Source: Streptomyces morookaense
GTDB lineage: Bacteria > Actinomycetota > Actinomycetes > Streptomycetales > Streptomycetaceae
Assembly: GCF_013030945.1 (NCBI RefSeq)
Contig: NZ_JABBXF010000032.1
Location: 62,001-126,000 of the forward strand
DNA length: 64,000 nt
Direction of reading: 5' to 3'
The notes under the pieces are model-generated. The model made no database searches. It worked only from the letters and a program-made list of their open reading frames with translations, and was not told the origin of the DNA. Positions 16,969-24,580 of the stretch are shown piece by piece. The translations under genes and the position numbers were made by a program. The number at the start of each line of letters is the position of its first letter. Within the stretch, counting starts at the first letter, position 1.

Positions 16969-17460
16969 ATGAGCAGCGCCCAGGACCATCGGCAAGAGCA
17001 GCTGACCCACCTCGACGCCGCCGGCGCGGCCCGCATGGTCGACGTCTCCGCCAAGGACGTCACCGCGCGCACCGCCCGCGCGAGCGGCCGGGTGCTGGTC
17101 TCCCCGCGCGTCGTGGAACTCCTGCGCGGCGAGGGCGTCCCCAAGGGCGACGCCCTCGCCACGGCCCGGATCGCCGGGATCATGGGCGCCAAGCGCACCC
17201 CCGACCTCGTCCCGCTGTGCCACCCGCTCGCCGTCTCCGGCGTCGAGGTCGACCTGGCGGTCGCGGACGACGCGGTCGAGATCACCGCGACCGTGAGGAC
17301 GACGGACCGCACGGGCGTGGAGATGGAGGCCCTGACGGCGGTGTCGGTGGCGGCGCTGACGGTGGTGGACATGGTCAAGGCGGTCGACAAGGCGGCCGTG
17401 ATCACGGACATCCGGGTGGAGGAGAAGACGGGCGGCAAGTCGGGGGACTGGCTCCGGTGA
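16969..17460 (+). CDS. moaC: Cyclic pyranopterin monophosphate synthase
   Basis: A 163-residue enzyme of the first stage of molybdenum cofactor synthesis, working after MoaA to form cyclic pyranopterin monophosphate. Hallmarks: LTHLDAAGAARMVDVSAKD, ATARIAGIMGAKRT, the catalytic stretch PDLVPLCHPLAV, VRTTDRTGVEMEALTAVS, and AALTVVDMVKAVDKAAV with the catalytic lysines. ATG 16969 sits in GGGAGAACGATG. The stop overlaps the start of mogA (GTGA), indicating translational coupling. No moaA is seen in this window. Confidence 0.95.
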   Translation: MSSAQDHRQEQLTHLDAAGAARMVDVSAKDVTARTARASGRVLVSPRVVELLRGEGVPKGDALATARIAGIMGAKRTPDLVPLCHPLAVSGVEVDLAVADDAVEITATVRTTDRTGVEMEALTAVSVAALTVVDMVKAVDKAAVITDIRVEEKTGGKSGDWLR

Positions 17461-17966
17461 ACCGGCCTTATCGCGCCCTCGTCGTCACGGCCTCCAACCG
17501 CGCCGCCGCAGGCGTGTACGAGGACAAGGGCGGCCCCCTGATCGCGGCCTCGCTGCAATCCCTCGGCTTCACCGTCGACGGCCCCCTCGTCGTCCCCGAC
17601 GGGGACCCCGTCGAGACCGCCCTCCGCGACGCGGTCGCGGCCGGCTACGACGCGGTCGTCACCACGGGCGGCACCGGCATCTCGCCCACCGACCGCACCC
17701 CCGAGGCCACCCGCCGCGTGCTCGACCACGAGATCCCCGGCATCCCCGAGGCCATCCGCGCGCAGGGCCTCGCCAAGGTGCCCACGGCCGCCCTCTCCCG
17801 CGGGCTCGCGGGCGTCGCCGGCGGGCGCACGCTGATCGTGAACCTGCCCGGCTCGACGGGCGGTGTACGGGACGGCCTCGCCGTGCTGGAGCGGCTGCTG
17901 GTGCACGCCGTGGACCAGATCGGGGGCGGCGACCACCCCAGACCGGCCGAGGGCTCCGCCGGGTGA
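17457..17966 (+). CDS. mogA: Molybdopterin adenylyltransferase (MogA/MoaB family)
   Basis: A 169-residue MoCF-fold protein that adenylylates molybdopterin, preparing it for MoeA. Motifs: ALVVTASNRAAAGVYEDKGG at the N-terminus, the nucleotide- and pterin-binding VVTTGGTGISPTDRTPEA, and TLIVNLPGSTGGVRDGL. It begins with a GTG overlapping the moaC stop by four bases and ends overlapping the next gene in the same way, so moaC, mogA and the acetyltransferase are translationally coupled. Sequence alone does not separate MogA from MoaB function. Confidence 0.92.
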   Translation: MNRPYRALVVTASNRAAAGVYEDKGGPLIAASLQSLGFTVDGPLVVPDGDPVETALRDAVAAGYDAVVTTGGTGISPTDRTPEATRRVLDHEIPGIPEAIRAQGLAKVPTAALSRGLAGVAGGRTLIVNLPGSTGGVRDGLAVLERLLVHAVDQIGGGDHPRPAEGSAG

Positions 17967-18577
17967 GCGCCATGTGGCCGGTCGAGCTGGCGGACGGCGA
18001 CGTCGTCCTGCGCCCCATACGGCAGCGCGACCAGCGCGCCTGGCGCGAGGTCAACCAGCGCAACCGGGACTGGCTGCGCCCCTGGGAGGCGACCATCCCG
18101 CCGCCTCCGCCCGGCGGCCCGGCCGGCCGCCGACCCACCTTCCGGCAGATGGTCCGGCACCTGCGTGCCGAGGCGAACGCCGGGCGGATGCTGCCGTTCG
18201 TGATCGAGTACCGCGGCCGCCTGGTCGGCCAGCTGACGGTCGCCGGGATCACCTGGGGCTCGATGTGCTCGGCCCACGTCGGCTACTGGGTGGACGAGGC
18301 CGTGGCGGGCCGCGGCGTGATGCCGACCGCCGTCGCGCTGGTCGCCGACCACTGCTTCCGCACGCTCGGCCTGCACCGGCTGGAGGTGTGCATCCGTCCC
18401 GAGAACCTGCCCAGCCGCCGCGTCGTCGAGAAGCTCGGCTTCCGCGAGGAGGGCCTGCGCCCCCGCTACCTGCACATCGACGGCGCGTGGCGCGACCACC
18501 TGGTCTATGCGCTGACCGCCGACGAGGCGGCGGACGGACTGCTGGGCCGCTGGCACCGCACCCGCTCACAGAAATAA
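17963..18577 (+). CDS. GNAT acetyltransferase, RimJ/RimL type
   Basis: A 204-residue GCN5-related N-acetyltransferase of the RimJ/RimL group, which acetylates protein N-terminal amines such as ribosomal S5. Visible: VVLRPIRQRDQRAW at the N-terminus, a proline-rich insert (PPPPPGGPAGRR), the acetyl-CoA loop region AGRGVMPTAVALVADHCF in place of the usual Q/RxxGxG/A, and the C-terminal RPENLPSRRVVEKLGFREEG typical of the family. The GTG start overlaps mogA by four bases. The gene sits between moeA and the GlpR/SepX homologue, as rimJ does in mycobacteria. Confidence 0.88.
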   Translation: MSAMWPVELADGDVVLRPIRQRDQRAWREVNQRNRDWLRPWEATIPPPPPGGPAGRRPTFRQMVRHLRAEANAGRMLPFVIEYRGRLVGQLTVAGITWGSMCSAHVGYWVDEAVAGRGVMPTAVALVADHCFRTLGLHRLEVCIRPENLPSRRVVEKLGFREEGLRPRYLHIDGAWRDHLVYALTADEAADGLLGRWHRTRSQK

Positions 18578-18590
18578 AATAAACGTTCGA

Positions 18591-18703
18591 AATTGACTGT
18601 CAATTGACGGTATTCGTTGGCTTCCGTCGCCTTCCGTTGCCAACAATCACAAAAAAAGTTCGAGATATCAGCCGGATCGTGCGACACACCGCGCCAATTG
18701 GCG
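18591..18703. promoter_or_regulatory. Upstream region of sepX/glpR with two palindromes
   Basis: The 161-bp gap before sepX/glpR is AT-rich. It holds ATTGAC-T-GTCAAT (18591-18603) and the perfect 12-bp palindrome CGCCAATTGGCG (18692-18703). A GACAC, the core of the WhiA recognition sequence, occurs near 18683. TACCGT (18726-18731) could be a -10, putting the start of transcription very close to the start codon. Confidence 0.4.
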
Positions 18704-18738
18704 GAATCCGCTGTCCGGACCCCTCTACCGTGTGAAGG

Positions 18739-19755
18739 GTGAGCAGCAGCGGCCTGATCTACGCAGTCATCGTCGGGGCCTGGGCCGCCTACTTGGTGCC
18801 GATGTGGCTCCGTAGGCAGGACGAGCTCAATGAAGCCCGTCCGACGGAACGCTTCAGCACAGCCATCCGGCTTCTGTCCGGACGGGCGGGCATGGAGCGC
18901 CGTTACGCCAAGGACCTCGAAGGGCGCACCCCCGCTCCGGCGGCGGTCCCGGCGGACCCCGCGGAGCCGGAGGAGCGCGTCCCCGAGCCGGACGCCGTGA
19001 CCGAGACGGTCGCCGTCCGGCCCTCCGGCGTGCCCGCGCCCGGCCCGTCGGCGCTGACGCCCGCCGAGCGGGCCCGCCGCTCCAAGGTGCTGGCCCGCCG
19101 CCGGCGCACGACCGTGCTGCTCTTCCTCGCCTTCACCGTCGGCGCGATCGTCGCGGGCGTGGGCGGCCTCGAGTTCCTGTGGGCCCCGGCCGTGCCGGCG
19201 GCCCTGCTGAGCGCGTACATCTTCTACCTGCGGGCACAGGAGCGACGCCGCTTCGCCTTCACCATGGACCGCCGCCGGGCCGAACTGGCCGCCCAGCGGC
19301 TGCGCGAGGGCCGCACGCGCCCTCAGCAGGCGGCGCCGGACAGCGCATCCGACGCCGCTGACACCGTGGTCCGACCGGCCCCGGCCGCGCAGCCCGCGGT
19401 GTCCTCGCGCAGCGCGGACCGGCGGGCGCTCGTCGAGCAGACCGACCACGCCGAGTGGGTGGACCAGCAGCGCGAGCGGGACACCGGGGACGGCTGGGAG
19501 CCGGTGCCGGTGCCGCTGCCGACGTATGTCTCGGCACCGGTCGCCCCCCGCGCGGGCGGCCCCGTCGACCTGGGTGCCCCGGACACCTGGAGCTCGGCCC
19601 GCTCCAGCACCGCCGAGCCGGCCCCCGACCGCAAGCCCGCCGCCGAGGAGCGGCGCGGCTCGCGCCCGCTCCGCCGCCGCCCCCGCGAGCGCGGCCGCAC
19701 ACCGCTGTTCGACCAGTACGCCGACGAGGACCGGCCGCGCGCGGCCAACGAGTGA
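18739..19755 (+). CDS. sepX: Divisome membrane protein SepX / gephyrin-like receptor GlpR homologue
   Basis: A 338-residue membrane protein. An N-terminal helix (LIYAVIVGAWAAYLVPMWLR) is followed by the strongly conserved cytoplasmic block RRQDELNEARPTERFSTAIR. Two more helices lie near residues 125-165 (TTVLLFLAFTVGAIVAGVGG; FLWAPAVPAALLSAYIFYLR), and the remainder is a long disordered basic tail. This architecture and locus match GlpR of Corynebacterium, which binds the MoeA-like Glp, and Streptomyces SepX, reported in hyphal septation. The identification rests on remembered family features and synteny, not a search. The GTG start has GAAGG immediately before it, too close for a normal ribosome site. 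Confidence 0.72.
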   Translation: MSSSGLIYAVIVGAWAAYLVPMWLRRQDELNEARPTERFSTAIRLLSGRAGMERRYAKDLEGRTPAPAAVPADPAEPEERVPEPDAVTETVAVRPSGVPAPGPSALTPAERARRSKVLARRRRTTVLLFLAFTVGAIVAGVGGLEFLWAPAVPAALLSAYIFYLRAQERRRFAFTMDRRRAELAAQRLREGRTRPQQAAPDSASDAADTVVRPAPAAQPAVSSRSADRRALVEQTDHAEWVDQQRERDTGDGWEPVPVPLPTYVSAPVAPRAGGPVDLGAPDTWSSARSSTAEPAPDRKPAAEERRGSRPLRRRPRERGRTPLFDQYADEDRPRAANE

Positions 19756-19842
19756 CCGGCGTTCCGGTGCCCGCTTGCTGACCAGCGGGGGAGCGGATTT
19801 CCGGGCAGCCCGGTGGGGGTGCTAGAGTTTCACTCGTTGCAA

Positions 19843-19916
19843 GGGCCTGTGGCGCAGTCCGGTAGCGCACCTCGTTCGCATCGAGGGGGTCAGGGGTTCA
19901 AATCCCCTCAGGTCCA
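19843..19916 (+). tRNA. tRNA-Ala (anticodon CGC)
   Basis: The acceptor stem GGGCCTG (19843-19849) pairs with CAGGTCC (19909-19915), discriminator A. The third pair is G-U, the alanine identity element (G3:U70). The D arm is GCGC...GCGC, and the anticodon stem CCTCG/CGAGG encloses TTCGCAT, so the anticodon is CGC, reading GCG. The T loop is TTCAAAT on a GGGG/CCCC stem. CCA is not encoded. Confidence 0.95.
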
Positions 19917-19929
19917 CCGCACATGGGAA

Positions 19930-19963
19930 GGTCCCGTCCGAGAGTTCTCGGGCGGGGCCTTTT
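19930..19963 (+). terminator. Terminator downstream of tRNA-Ala
   Basis: A near-perfect 14-bp stem (19930-19959) with inner arm CCGAGA/TCTCGG and loop GT, followed by TTTT. The position 14 bases after the tRNA fits factor-independent termination. Confidence 0.85.
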
Positions 19964-19990
19964 CGTTGTTCCCGCCTCTTTCCGCCGGTG

Positions 19991-20081
19991 TGATCCAGAT
20001 CATCTCCATGCGGCGGCCGAATCGGTTCTGCGGATGTGTGGGCCGTGGCACGATCTTGCCAATCGTTACCCGTGGGTAACG
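19991..20081 (+). promoter_or_regulatory. Two operator-like palindromes before the lipoprotein gene
   Basis: TGATC-CA-GATCA (19991-20002) lies within TGTGA-N6-TCATC, close to a CRP-type site. CGTTACCC-GT-GGGTAACG (20064-20081) is a perfect 8-bp inverted repeat. Both are between the tRNA terminator and the TTG start at 20143. Confidence 0.5.
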
Positions 20082-20142
20082 GCTCGGCCGGAGTGAGGAC
20101 TTCCTCCGGTCGCCCCCACATCACGCCCCTGAGGGACCAACT

Positions 20143-21582
20143 TTGCGCAACACCACCAGGTATGCCGTTTTACCGGCACTGACTGCCGCCTCCCTGCTCG
20201 TCGTCACCGGGTGTTCGGGGTCGTCCGGCACCTCCGCGGCCGGGAAGACCGACCGTACGGAGCCGGTGGCCGCTGCCGGGGCCGCCGCTGACGCGCACCC
20301 GCAGCTCGCGGTGGCCGCGGCGCCTGCCGGTGGCGGGGCGCCCAGCGCCGTGGCGACGCCGCAGGCGGGCGGGAAGCCCGCGGCCAAGTCGTCGCTGAAG
20401 GTCGCCGAGTTCGACAAGGGCAGCGGACGCGCCGTCATCTCCGGCAAGGAGAAGGACAACGGCAAGGACAAGGGCCACGGCGCAACGCCCAAGCCCGCGG
20501 CCCCCGTTGCCGTCGGCGACGTCATCGCCAGCGCCCCGGCCCCCGGCGCGCCCCAGGGCGTGCTGGCGAAGGTGACCGAGGTCGTGGGCACGACGCAGAA
20601 GGGCACCGAGGTCAAGACCGCCCCGGCCACGCTGGGTGCCCTGCTGGGCGGCTCCACGGCCAAGGGGCAGGTGCCCGTCGACCCGTCCTCGGTGAAGGTC
20701 GAGCCGCTCGCACCGAAGGTCAAGGTCTCCTGGGCAAAGACCGGCGGCGTGCACTTCGGGCCCGAGGGCGCGCAGTTGCCGCTCGGCAGCCTGCGGGTCG
20801 ACGTCAGCGCGGCGCTGCCCACGCTGACGGGCAAGGCCGGCCCCGCCCAGGGGTCCGTCGACGCCTCCGCCGACGGCTTCGTCCAGCTCGCCCCCGAGGT
20901 CGACTTCGCCTACGACGGCAAGGGCACCGCCACCGGCACGCCGGGGACCGCCTCCCTGAGCCTGTCCGGCGACTGGAGCTCCCAGTGGGAGCTCAAGGGC
21001 CAGGCGGCCGCCACCACGGCGGACGGCAAGCCGCTGCGGGTGCCGTTCGCCAAGCTGCACGCCGACCCCGTCATCACCGTCGGGGCGGTGCCGGTCGTGG
21101 TCAACCTCGACCTCACCTGCTACCTCCAGGTCGACGCCGACGGAAAGGTGAGCGTCGACGTCAAGCAGGACGTCAAGGGCGACTTCAAGGTCGGCGGCTC
21201 GTACAGCAGGGCCAAGGGCTGGACGCCCGTCGCCAAGGCGAACATGAGCGGTACGCCGGTGACGGCGACCGCGACCGCCGCCGGCAAGGTGAAGGCCGCG
21301 CTCGGCGCGGAGGCCAGTGTCGGCCTCTACGGCAGTGTCGGCGTCACCGGCAATGTCGCGCCGTACCTGCGCGCCGAGGTGGAGGGCACGGCCACCGGGG
21401 CCTCCAACGGCACCGGGTCGCTCGTCGGCAAGTGGGCCGCGTACGGCGGTGTCGATCTGGGTGGAGCGCTGCGGGCGCACCTGGACATCTTCGGTACGCC
21501 GGTGTTCGAGCGGAGCATTCCGCTCGGTCCGCTCAACCGGGAGTGGAAGCTCGCCTCCGGCGAGGGTGCCGTGCGCCGCTGA
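20143..21582 (+). CDS. Predicted lipoprotein, unknown function
   Basis: A 479-residue protein with a lipoprotein signal: basic start (RNTTRY), hydrophobic core and lipobox VVTGC with Cys24. A low-complexity Ala/Pro/Gly/Lys linker follows to about residue 130. The rest (about 180-470) is regular, strand-rich sequence with alternating hydrophobic residues and repeated turns (VSVDVKQDVKGDFKVGGSYS, VGLYGSVGVTGNVAPYLRA), suggesting a beta-sheet outer-face domain. No family recognised. Start TTG with GAGGGA six bases upstream. A dispersed palindromic repeat follows it. Confidence 0.75.
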   Translation: MRNTTRYAVLPALTAASLLVVTGCSGSSGTSAAGKTDRTEPVAAAGAAADAHPQLAVAAAPAGGGAPSAVATPQAGGKPAAKSSLKVAEFDKGSGRAVISGKEKDNGKDKGHGATPKPAAPVAVGDVIASAPAPGAPQGVLAKVTEVVGTTQKGTEVKTAPATLGALLGGSTAKGQVPVDPSSVKVEPLAPKVKVSWAKTGGVHFGPEGAQLPLGSLRVDVSAALPTLTGKAGPAQGSVDASADGFVQLAPEVDFAYDGKGTATGTPGTASLSLSGDWSSQWELKGQAAATTADGKPLRVPFAKLHADPVITVGAVPVVVNLDLTCYLQVDADGKVSVDVKQDVKGDFKVGGSYSRAKGWTPVAKANMSGTPVTATATAAGKVKAALGAEASVGLYGSVGVTGNVAPYLRAEVEGTATGASNGTGSLVGKWAAYGGVDLGGALRAHLDIFGTPVFERSIPLGPLNREWKLASGEGAVRR

Positions 21583-21610
21583 GGCGGCTGTTGGGGTGCG
21601 GGGTATGCGC

Positions 21611-21660
21611 GGGTCCGTTGTGGCTTGTCGCGCAGTTCCCCGCGCCCCTTACGGGGCGGG
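21611..21660. repeat. Dispersed palindromic repeat, copy 3 (terminator)
   Basis: Contains the shared CGCGCAGTTCCCCGCGCC core. CGCCCC (21643-21648), loop TTAC and GGGGCG (21653-21658) form a stem. It lies between the convergent lipoprotein and GH89 genes. This is a half copy lacking the second long arm seen in copy 1. Confidence 0.8.
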
Positions 21661-21673
21661 GCATGCGGGGTGC

Positions 21674-23884
21674 CTACAGCCTCGACGCCACCGTTCTTGC
21701 GATTCTTACGATGTCGCCCCGCGGGCTCGACGGGAACGTCGGGCGTTCGCGTGTCCAGCGTTCCTCCAGGGCGAACCAGTCGATCGGTTTCGGGCTGCGG
21801 CCCGCCGCCAGGGCGTCGGACAGTTCCGTGAAGTACGTCGTCCAGCGCAGCCGGTAGAGGCCGCCGATCAGGCCGGACCACTCGCGGTTGGCGTAGTCGT
21901 GCAGTTTTCCGCCGTCCGCCGCGGCGCGCGGGCCCCATATCGTCAGCAGGGAGACCGCGTCGTACTCCAGGGCGTCGCGCTCCGCGGGAGTGGCTCCCCA
22001 GGCGCGGGCATCGGCGGTCCAGCGGCCCAGCAGGTGGTGGGTGTCGGTGGCCGTCACCTGTTCCAGCAGGGTCATCCAGTCCAGCCACTGGCGCGTGAGG
22101 TCGCCGAAGCGGGCGCGGTCGCCGGCGTCGTGCGCCGCCTTGATGCGGGGCAGCAGCAGGCGGCTGCGGTTGGCGATGCACTGGCGGGCGACGTCCATCA
22201 GGTCGTAGCGGTAGGCGGAACTGCCGCGGAGGCCGGGCGCGATGGCCAGCAGGGCCGGCAGGGCCTTCTCGAACTCGGTGGCGTCGTAGCGCAGTCGGCG
22301 CGGCGACCAGGTGCCCGCGTGGGTGACGGCCAGGTCCGGGCGGGCGCCGAAGAGGCCGTCGGCGGCTTCGCTCCAGCTGTCGGTGCGGGTGGTGCCGTAG
22401 GCCGTGCGGCGCAGGACGTCCCAGGCGCGGGCGGCGTGCGGGTCGGCGGCGCCGTAGCGGGCGACGGACCACTGCCCGAACCAGGCGGCGAGGTCCGTGG
22501 GGCCGTCCGTCCAGGCCAGGTCCGAGAAGAGGGCGAGGGCGGCGGGGTTGTTGCCCGTGGCCTCGGGCATCAGGGCGATGCCGCGCAGGGCGCTGCCCGG
22601 CTTCCTCCGCCAACGGTCGTACAGCGCCGCCCAGTCGGGGGTGTTGGCGCCCATCGCGGTGTGGCCGCCGAAGTTCCAGATGGAGCCGAAGGCGTAGGGC
22701 GTGCCGCCCCAGTCGGCCTCGCGGTCGGTGACCTTGGGGAAGCGGTCGGACAGACCGTCCAGGACGAGCATCTTCGAGCGGTCGACGGCGTCGAGGATCT
22801 CGCGCCGAGGGTTCTCCTGCCAGCCGAGGATGGCCCAGACCGCACCCGGGCGGGCGGACTGCAGCGCCTCCTCCACGGCGCGCGCGGCCTCCGCGACGGG
22901 GACGTCGCCGGGGGTGCCGCCCTCGTGCAGCAGGTCCATCTTGTACATCGACGTGGCCCCGTGCAGCTCCTCCTGCACCCGGTAGAAGGTGCGGGCGACC
23001 CGGGCGAAGTGCGGGGTGCGCGGGTCGAGCCAGTCGGGGCGCCGGAAGCCGCCCCAGTCGCCCTGCGGGACGATCCGGGCGCCCGGGTTCCGCCGGTCGA
23101 ACTCCGGGGGCACGGTGCCGAACCAGCCGGGCAGCACGGGCGTCATGCCCAGTTCGCGCAGCCGGTGCACGATGCGCCGCGACAACTCCGTGCGGCGGGC
23201 GAGGAGTTCGCGGGAGACGGGGCCGCCGTACGAGGCCATGTTCTGCAGCAGCCACCAGGGCTGGTGCGCGGGCCCCGGGATCCAGCCGCGCAACTCGGCG
23301 TCGTCGTAGCCGTGTTCGAGGAAGGTGCGGTGGTAGACGGCGTCCGCGCCCGCGTAGACCAGCACCTCGTTGAAACCGTGCAGGGCGAGGATGTCGATCT
23401 CGCGCTCCCAGGCGGCCCAGTCGCGGTACGGGCCGGTGTAGCCGTCGCCGGTGTCGTTGAGCACGAACCGGTGGACGGCGTTCGCCGTGCCGGTGAGCGG
23501 GGCGGCGGGGGCCGGGAGGCGGTCGGGCAGGGCGGTCTGCTCGCCGTTCCAGGAGAAGTGGGCGTGCGCCGTGTGTCTCAGGTAGCGGTGGAATCCGGTG
23601 AGTTGGACGGCCGGGGTGGTGCCCTCCACCGTGATCCGGCCGGTCCGGCCGGACACCCGGTAGACGTCCGCCCCGCCCTTCCGGGCCATGGTGCGGAAGA
23701 CGACCTGCTGATGGTGCCGGGGGAGCAGCCGTCCCAGCGCGGCCGCGGCGGCACTCCCCCAGCTACCGCTGGGGGTGCCCCCGGTCCCGGCGGCGTTCGC
23801 GGAGGCCGGGGAGGCGCCGGCGACCGCCCCGAGGGCGGCCGACCCGGCCACGGCGCCGAGCAGCGTGCGGCGGGCGATGTGCAT
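21674..23884 (-). CDS. Secreted alpha-N-acetylglucosaminidase, GH89
   Basis: A 736-residue exported glycosidase that should remove terminal alpha-linked N-acetylglucosamine from glycans. The N-terminus is a Tat signal (MHIARRTLLG, then AVAGSAALGAVAGASPASA). Family landmarks: EIDILALHGFNEVLVYAG, the region around YKMDLLHEGG, GWQENPR, and ALMPEATGNNPAAL. The last, by comparison with human NAGLU, should hold one catalytic glutamate, and LLHEGG or the adjacent acidic site the other. The start ATG 23884 has GGAGG six bases upstream. Directly after the signal peptide, residues GGTPSGSWG are encoded by a copy of the 29-nt palindromic element found elsewhere between genes. Confidence 0.9.
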   Translation of the reverse strand: MHIARRTLLGAVAGSAALGAVAGASPASANAAGTGGTPSGSWGSAAAAALGRLLPRHHQQVVFRTMARKGGADVYRVSGRTGRITVEGTTPAVQLTGFHRYLRHTAHAHFSWNGEQTALPDRLPAPAAPLTGTANAVHRFVLNDTGDGYTGPYRDWAAWEREIDILALHGFNEVLVYAGADAVYHRTFLEHGYDDAELRGWIPGPAHQPWWLLQNMASYGGPVSRELLARRTELSRRIVHRLRELGMTPVLPGWFGTVPPEFDRRNPGARIVPQGDWGGFRRPDWLDPRTPHFARVARTFYRVQEELHGATSMYKMDLLHEGGTPGDVPVAEAARAVEEALQSARPGAVWAILGWQENPRREILDAVDRSKMLVLDGLSDRFPKVTDREADWGGTPYAFGSIWNFGGHTAMGANTPDWAALYDRWRRKPGSALRGIALMPEATGNNPAALALFSDLAWTDGPTDLAAWFGQWSVARYGAADPHAARAWDVLRRTAYGTTRTDSWSEAADGLFGARPDLAVTHAGTWSPRRLRYDATEFEKALPALLAIAPGLRGSSAYRYDLMDVARQCIANRSRLLLPRIKAAHDAGDRARFGDLTRQWLDWMTLLEQVTATDTHHLLGRWTADARAWGATPAERDALEYDAVSLLTIWGPRAAADGGKLHDYANREWSGLIGGLYRLRWTTYFTELSDALAAGRSPKPIDWFALEERWTRERPTFPSSPRGDIVRIARTVASRL
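23754..23782. repeat. 29-nt nested palindromic element inside the GH89 gene
   Basis: CCCCCAGC-TACC-GCTGGGGG forms a perfect 8-bp hairpin, followed by GTGCCCCC. The same 29-nt unit occurs at 49337-49365, 55932-55960 and 59633-59661. Here it is in coding DNA between signal peptide and mature domain, where its length need not be a multiple of three if it replaced linker. Confidence 0.8.
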
Positions 23885-24036
23885 GAGTGACCTCCGTGTG
23901 GCGCGACGGCCTCTGGACCGGACCACGTGAGCGCGGTGATCCTATGAGCCGACGCCGGGAAGGGGTCAAGGGCGCGGGCGTCGAACCAGCCACGCCGGTT
24001 ACATTTGGCACGAATGGCCCCATCGAACGCCCGTCT

Positions 24037-24090
24037 CCGTCCCGTTGTCCGTCCCGTCGACCGTCCTGTTGTCCGTCCCGTCCGTCCGGC
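24037..24090 (+). repeat. Short tandem repeat upstream of a lipoprotein gene
   Basis: GTTGTCCGTCCCGTC occurs twice with a 24-bp period, with further degenerate CCGTCC units around it. The array ends directly at the ATG at 24091, leaving no recognisable ribosome site. Confidence 0.6.
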
Positions 24091-24561
24091 ATGAGGAAGC
24101 CCGTGCGACCACTGATCGCGACCGCCGTCGCCGTGCCGCTCACGGCGGTGCTGCTCGGCGTGACGCTGTGCGGCTGTGCCGACCCCGGCGGGCTGAAGGT
24201 CACCGGCCCCGCGTCGAGCCCGGCCGTCTCCGTGGCGGGCCCGGTCTGGATCAGCGAGAGGGCGGGTCAACCCCCGGTGCGCCGTCCGGCGTCCTTCGAG
24301 ATCAGCGACTCGGTCCGGCTGAGCGGGCTGCGCTGGAAGTCCTGGGGCGGCCCGACCGCCGAGGCGACCGGCGAGGTGTCGGGCGGCTGGTGCGCGCCGG
24401 CCTGCCGCGACAGGCCCTACCCGGTCGGCGTCACCCTGGGCGGCCTGGTCCGGCAGGGCGGCACCGGCTACTACAGCCGGGCCGTGGTCGAAGCCGCCGG
24501 GCTGCCGCCCGCGCAGCAGAAGGAGCTGCGCGACCTGCGGCTCCATGTGCCCAAGGGATAG
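24091..24561 (+). CDS. Predicted lipoprotein, possible partner of the adjacent sensor kinase
   Basis: A 156-residue protein with a lipoprotein signal (MRKPVRPLIATAVAVPLTA, lipobox LCGC with Cys29). The mature part contains a tryptophan-rich stretch (RLSGLRWKSWGGPTAEATG) and a closely spaced Cys pair (GGWCAPACRD) that may form a disulfide. No family recognised. It is followed after 19 bases by a histidine kinase and is probably co-transcribed with it, an arrangement reminiscent of CseA beside CseC, where a lipoprotein tunes an envelope-stress kinase. There is no visible Shine-Dalgarno; the ATG follows a tandem repeat directly. The frame is open upstream to 23887, but that segment is low-complexity. 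Confidence 0.65.
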   Translation: MRKPVRPLIATAVAVPLTAVLLGVTLCGCADPGGLKVTGPASSPAVSVAGPVWISERAGQPPVRRPASFEISDSVRLSGLRWKSWGGPTAEATGEVSGGWCAPACRDRPYPVGVTLGGLVRQGGTGYYSRAVVEAAGLPPAQQKELRDLRLHVPKG

Positions 24562-24580
24562 AAGGGACAGGGGTCGTCCG

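Noticed and set aside
18598..18625. Second tRNA or small RNA before sepX
   Set aside because: The region is AT-rich with short palindromes but has no cloverleaf and no terminator-like stem.
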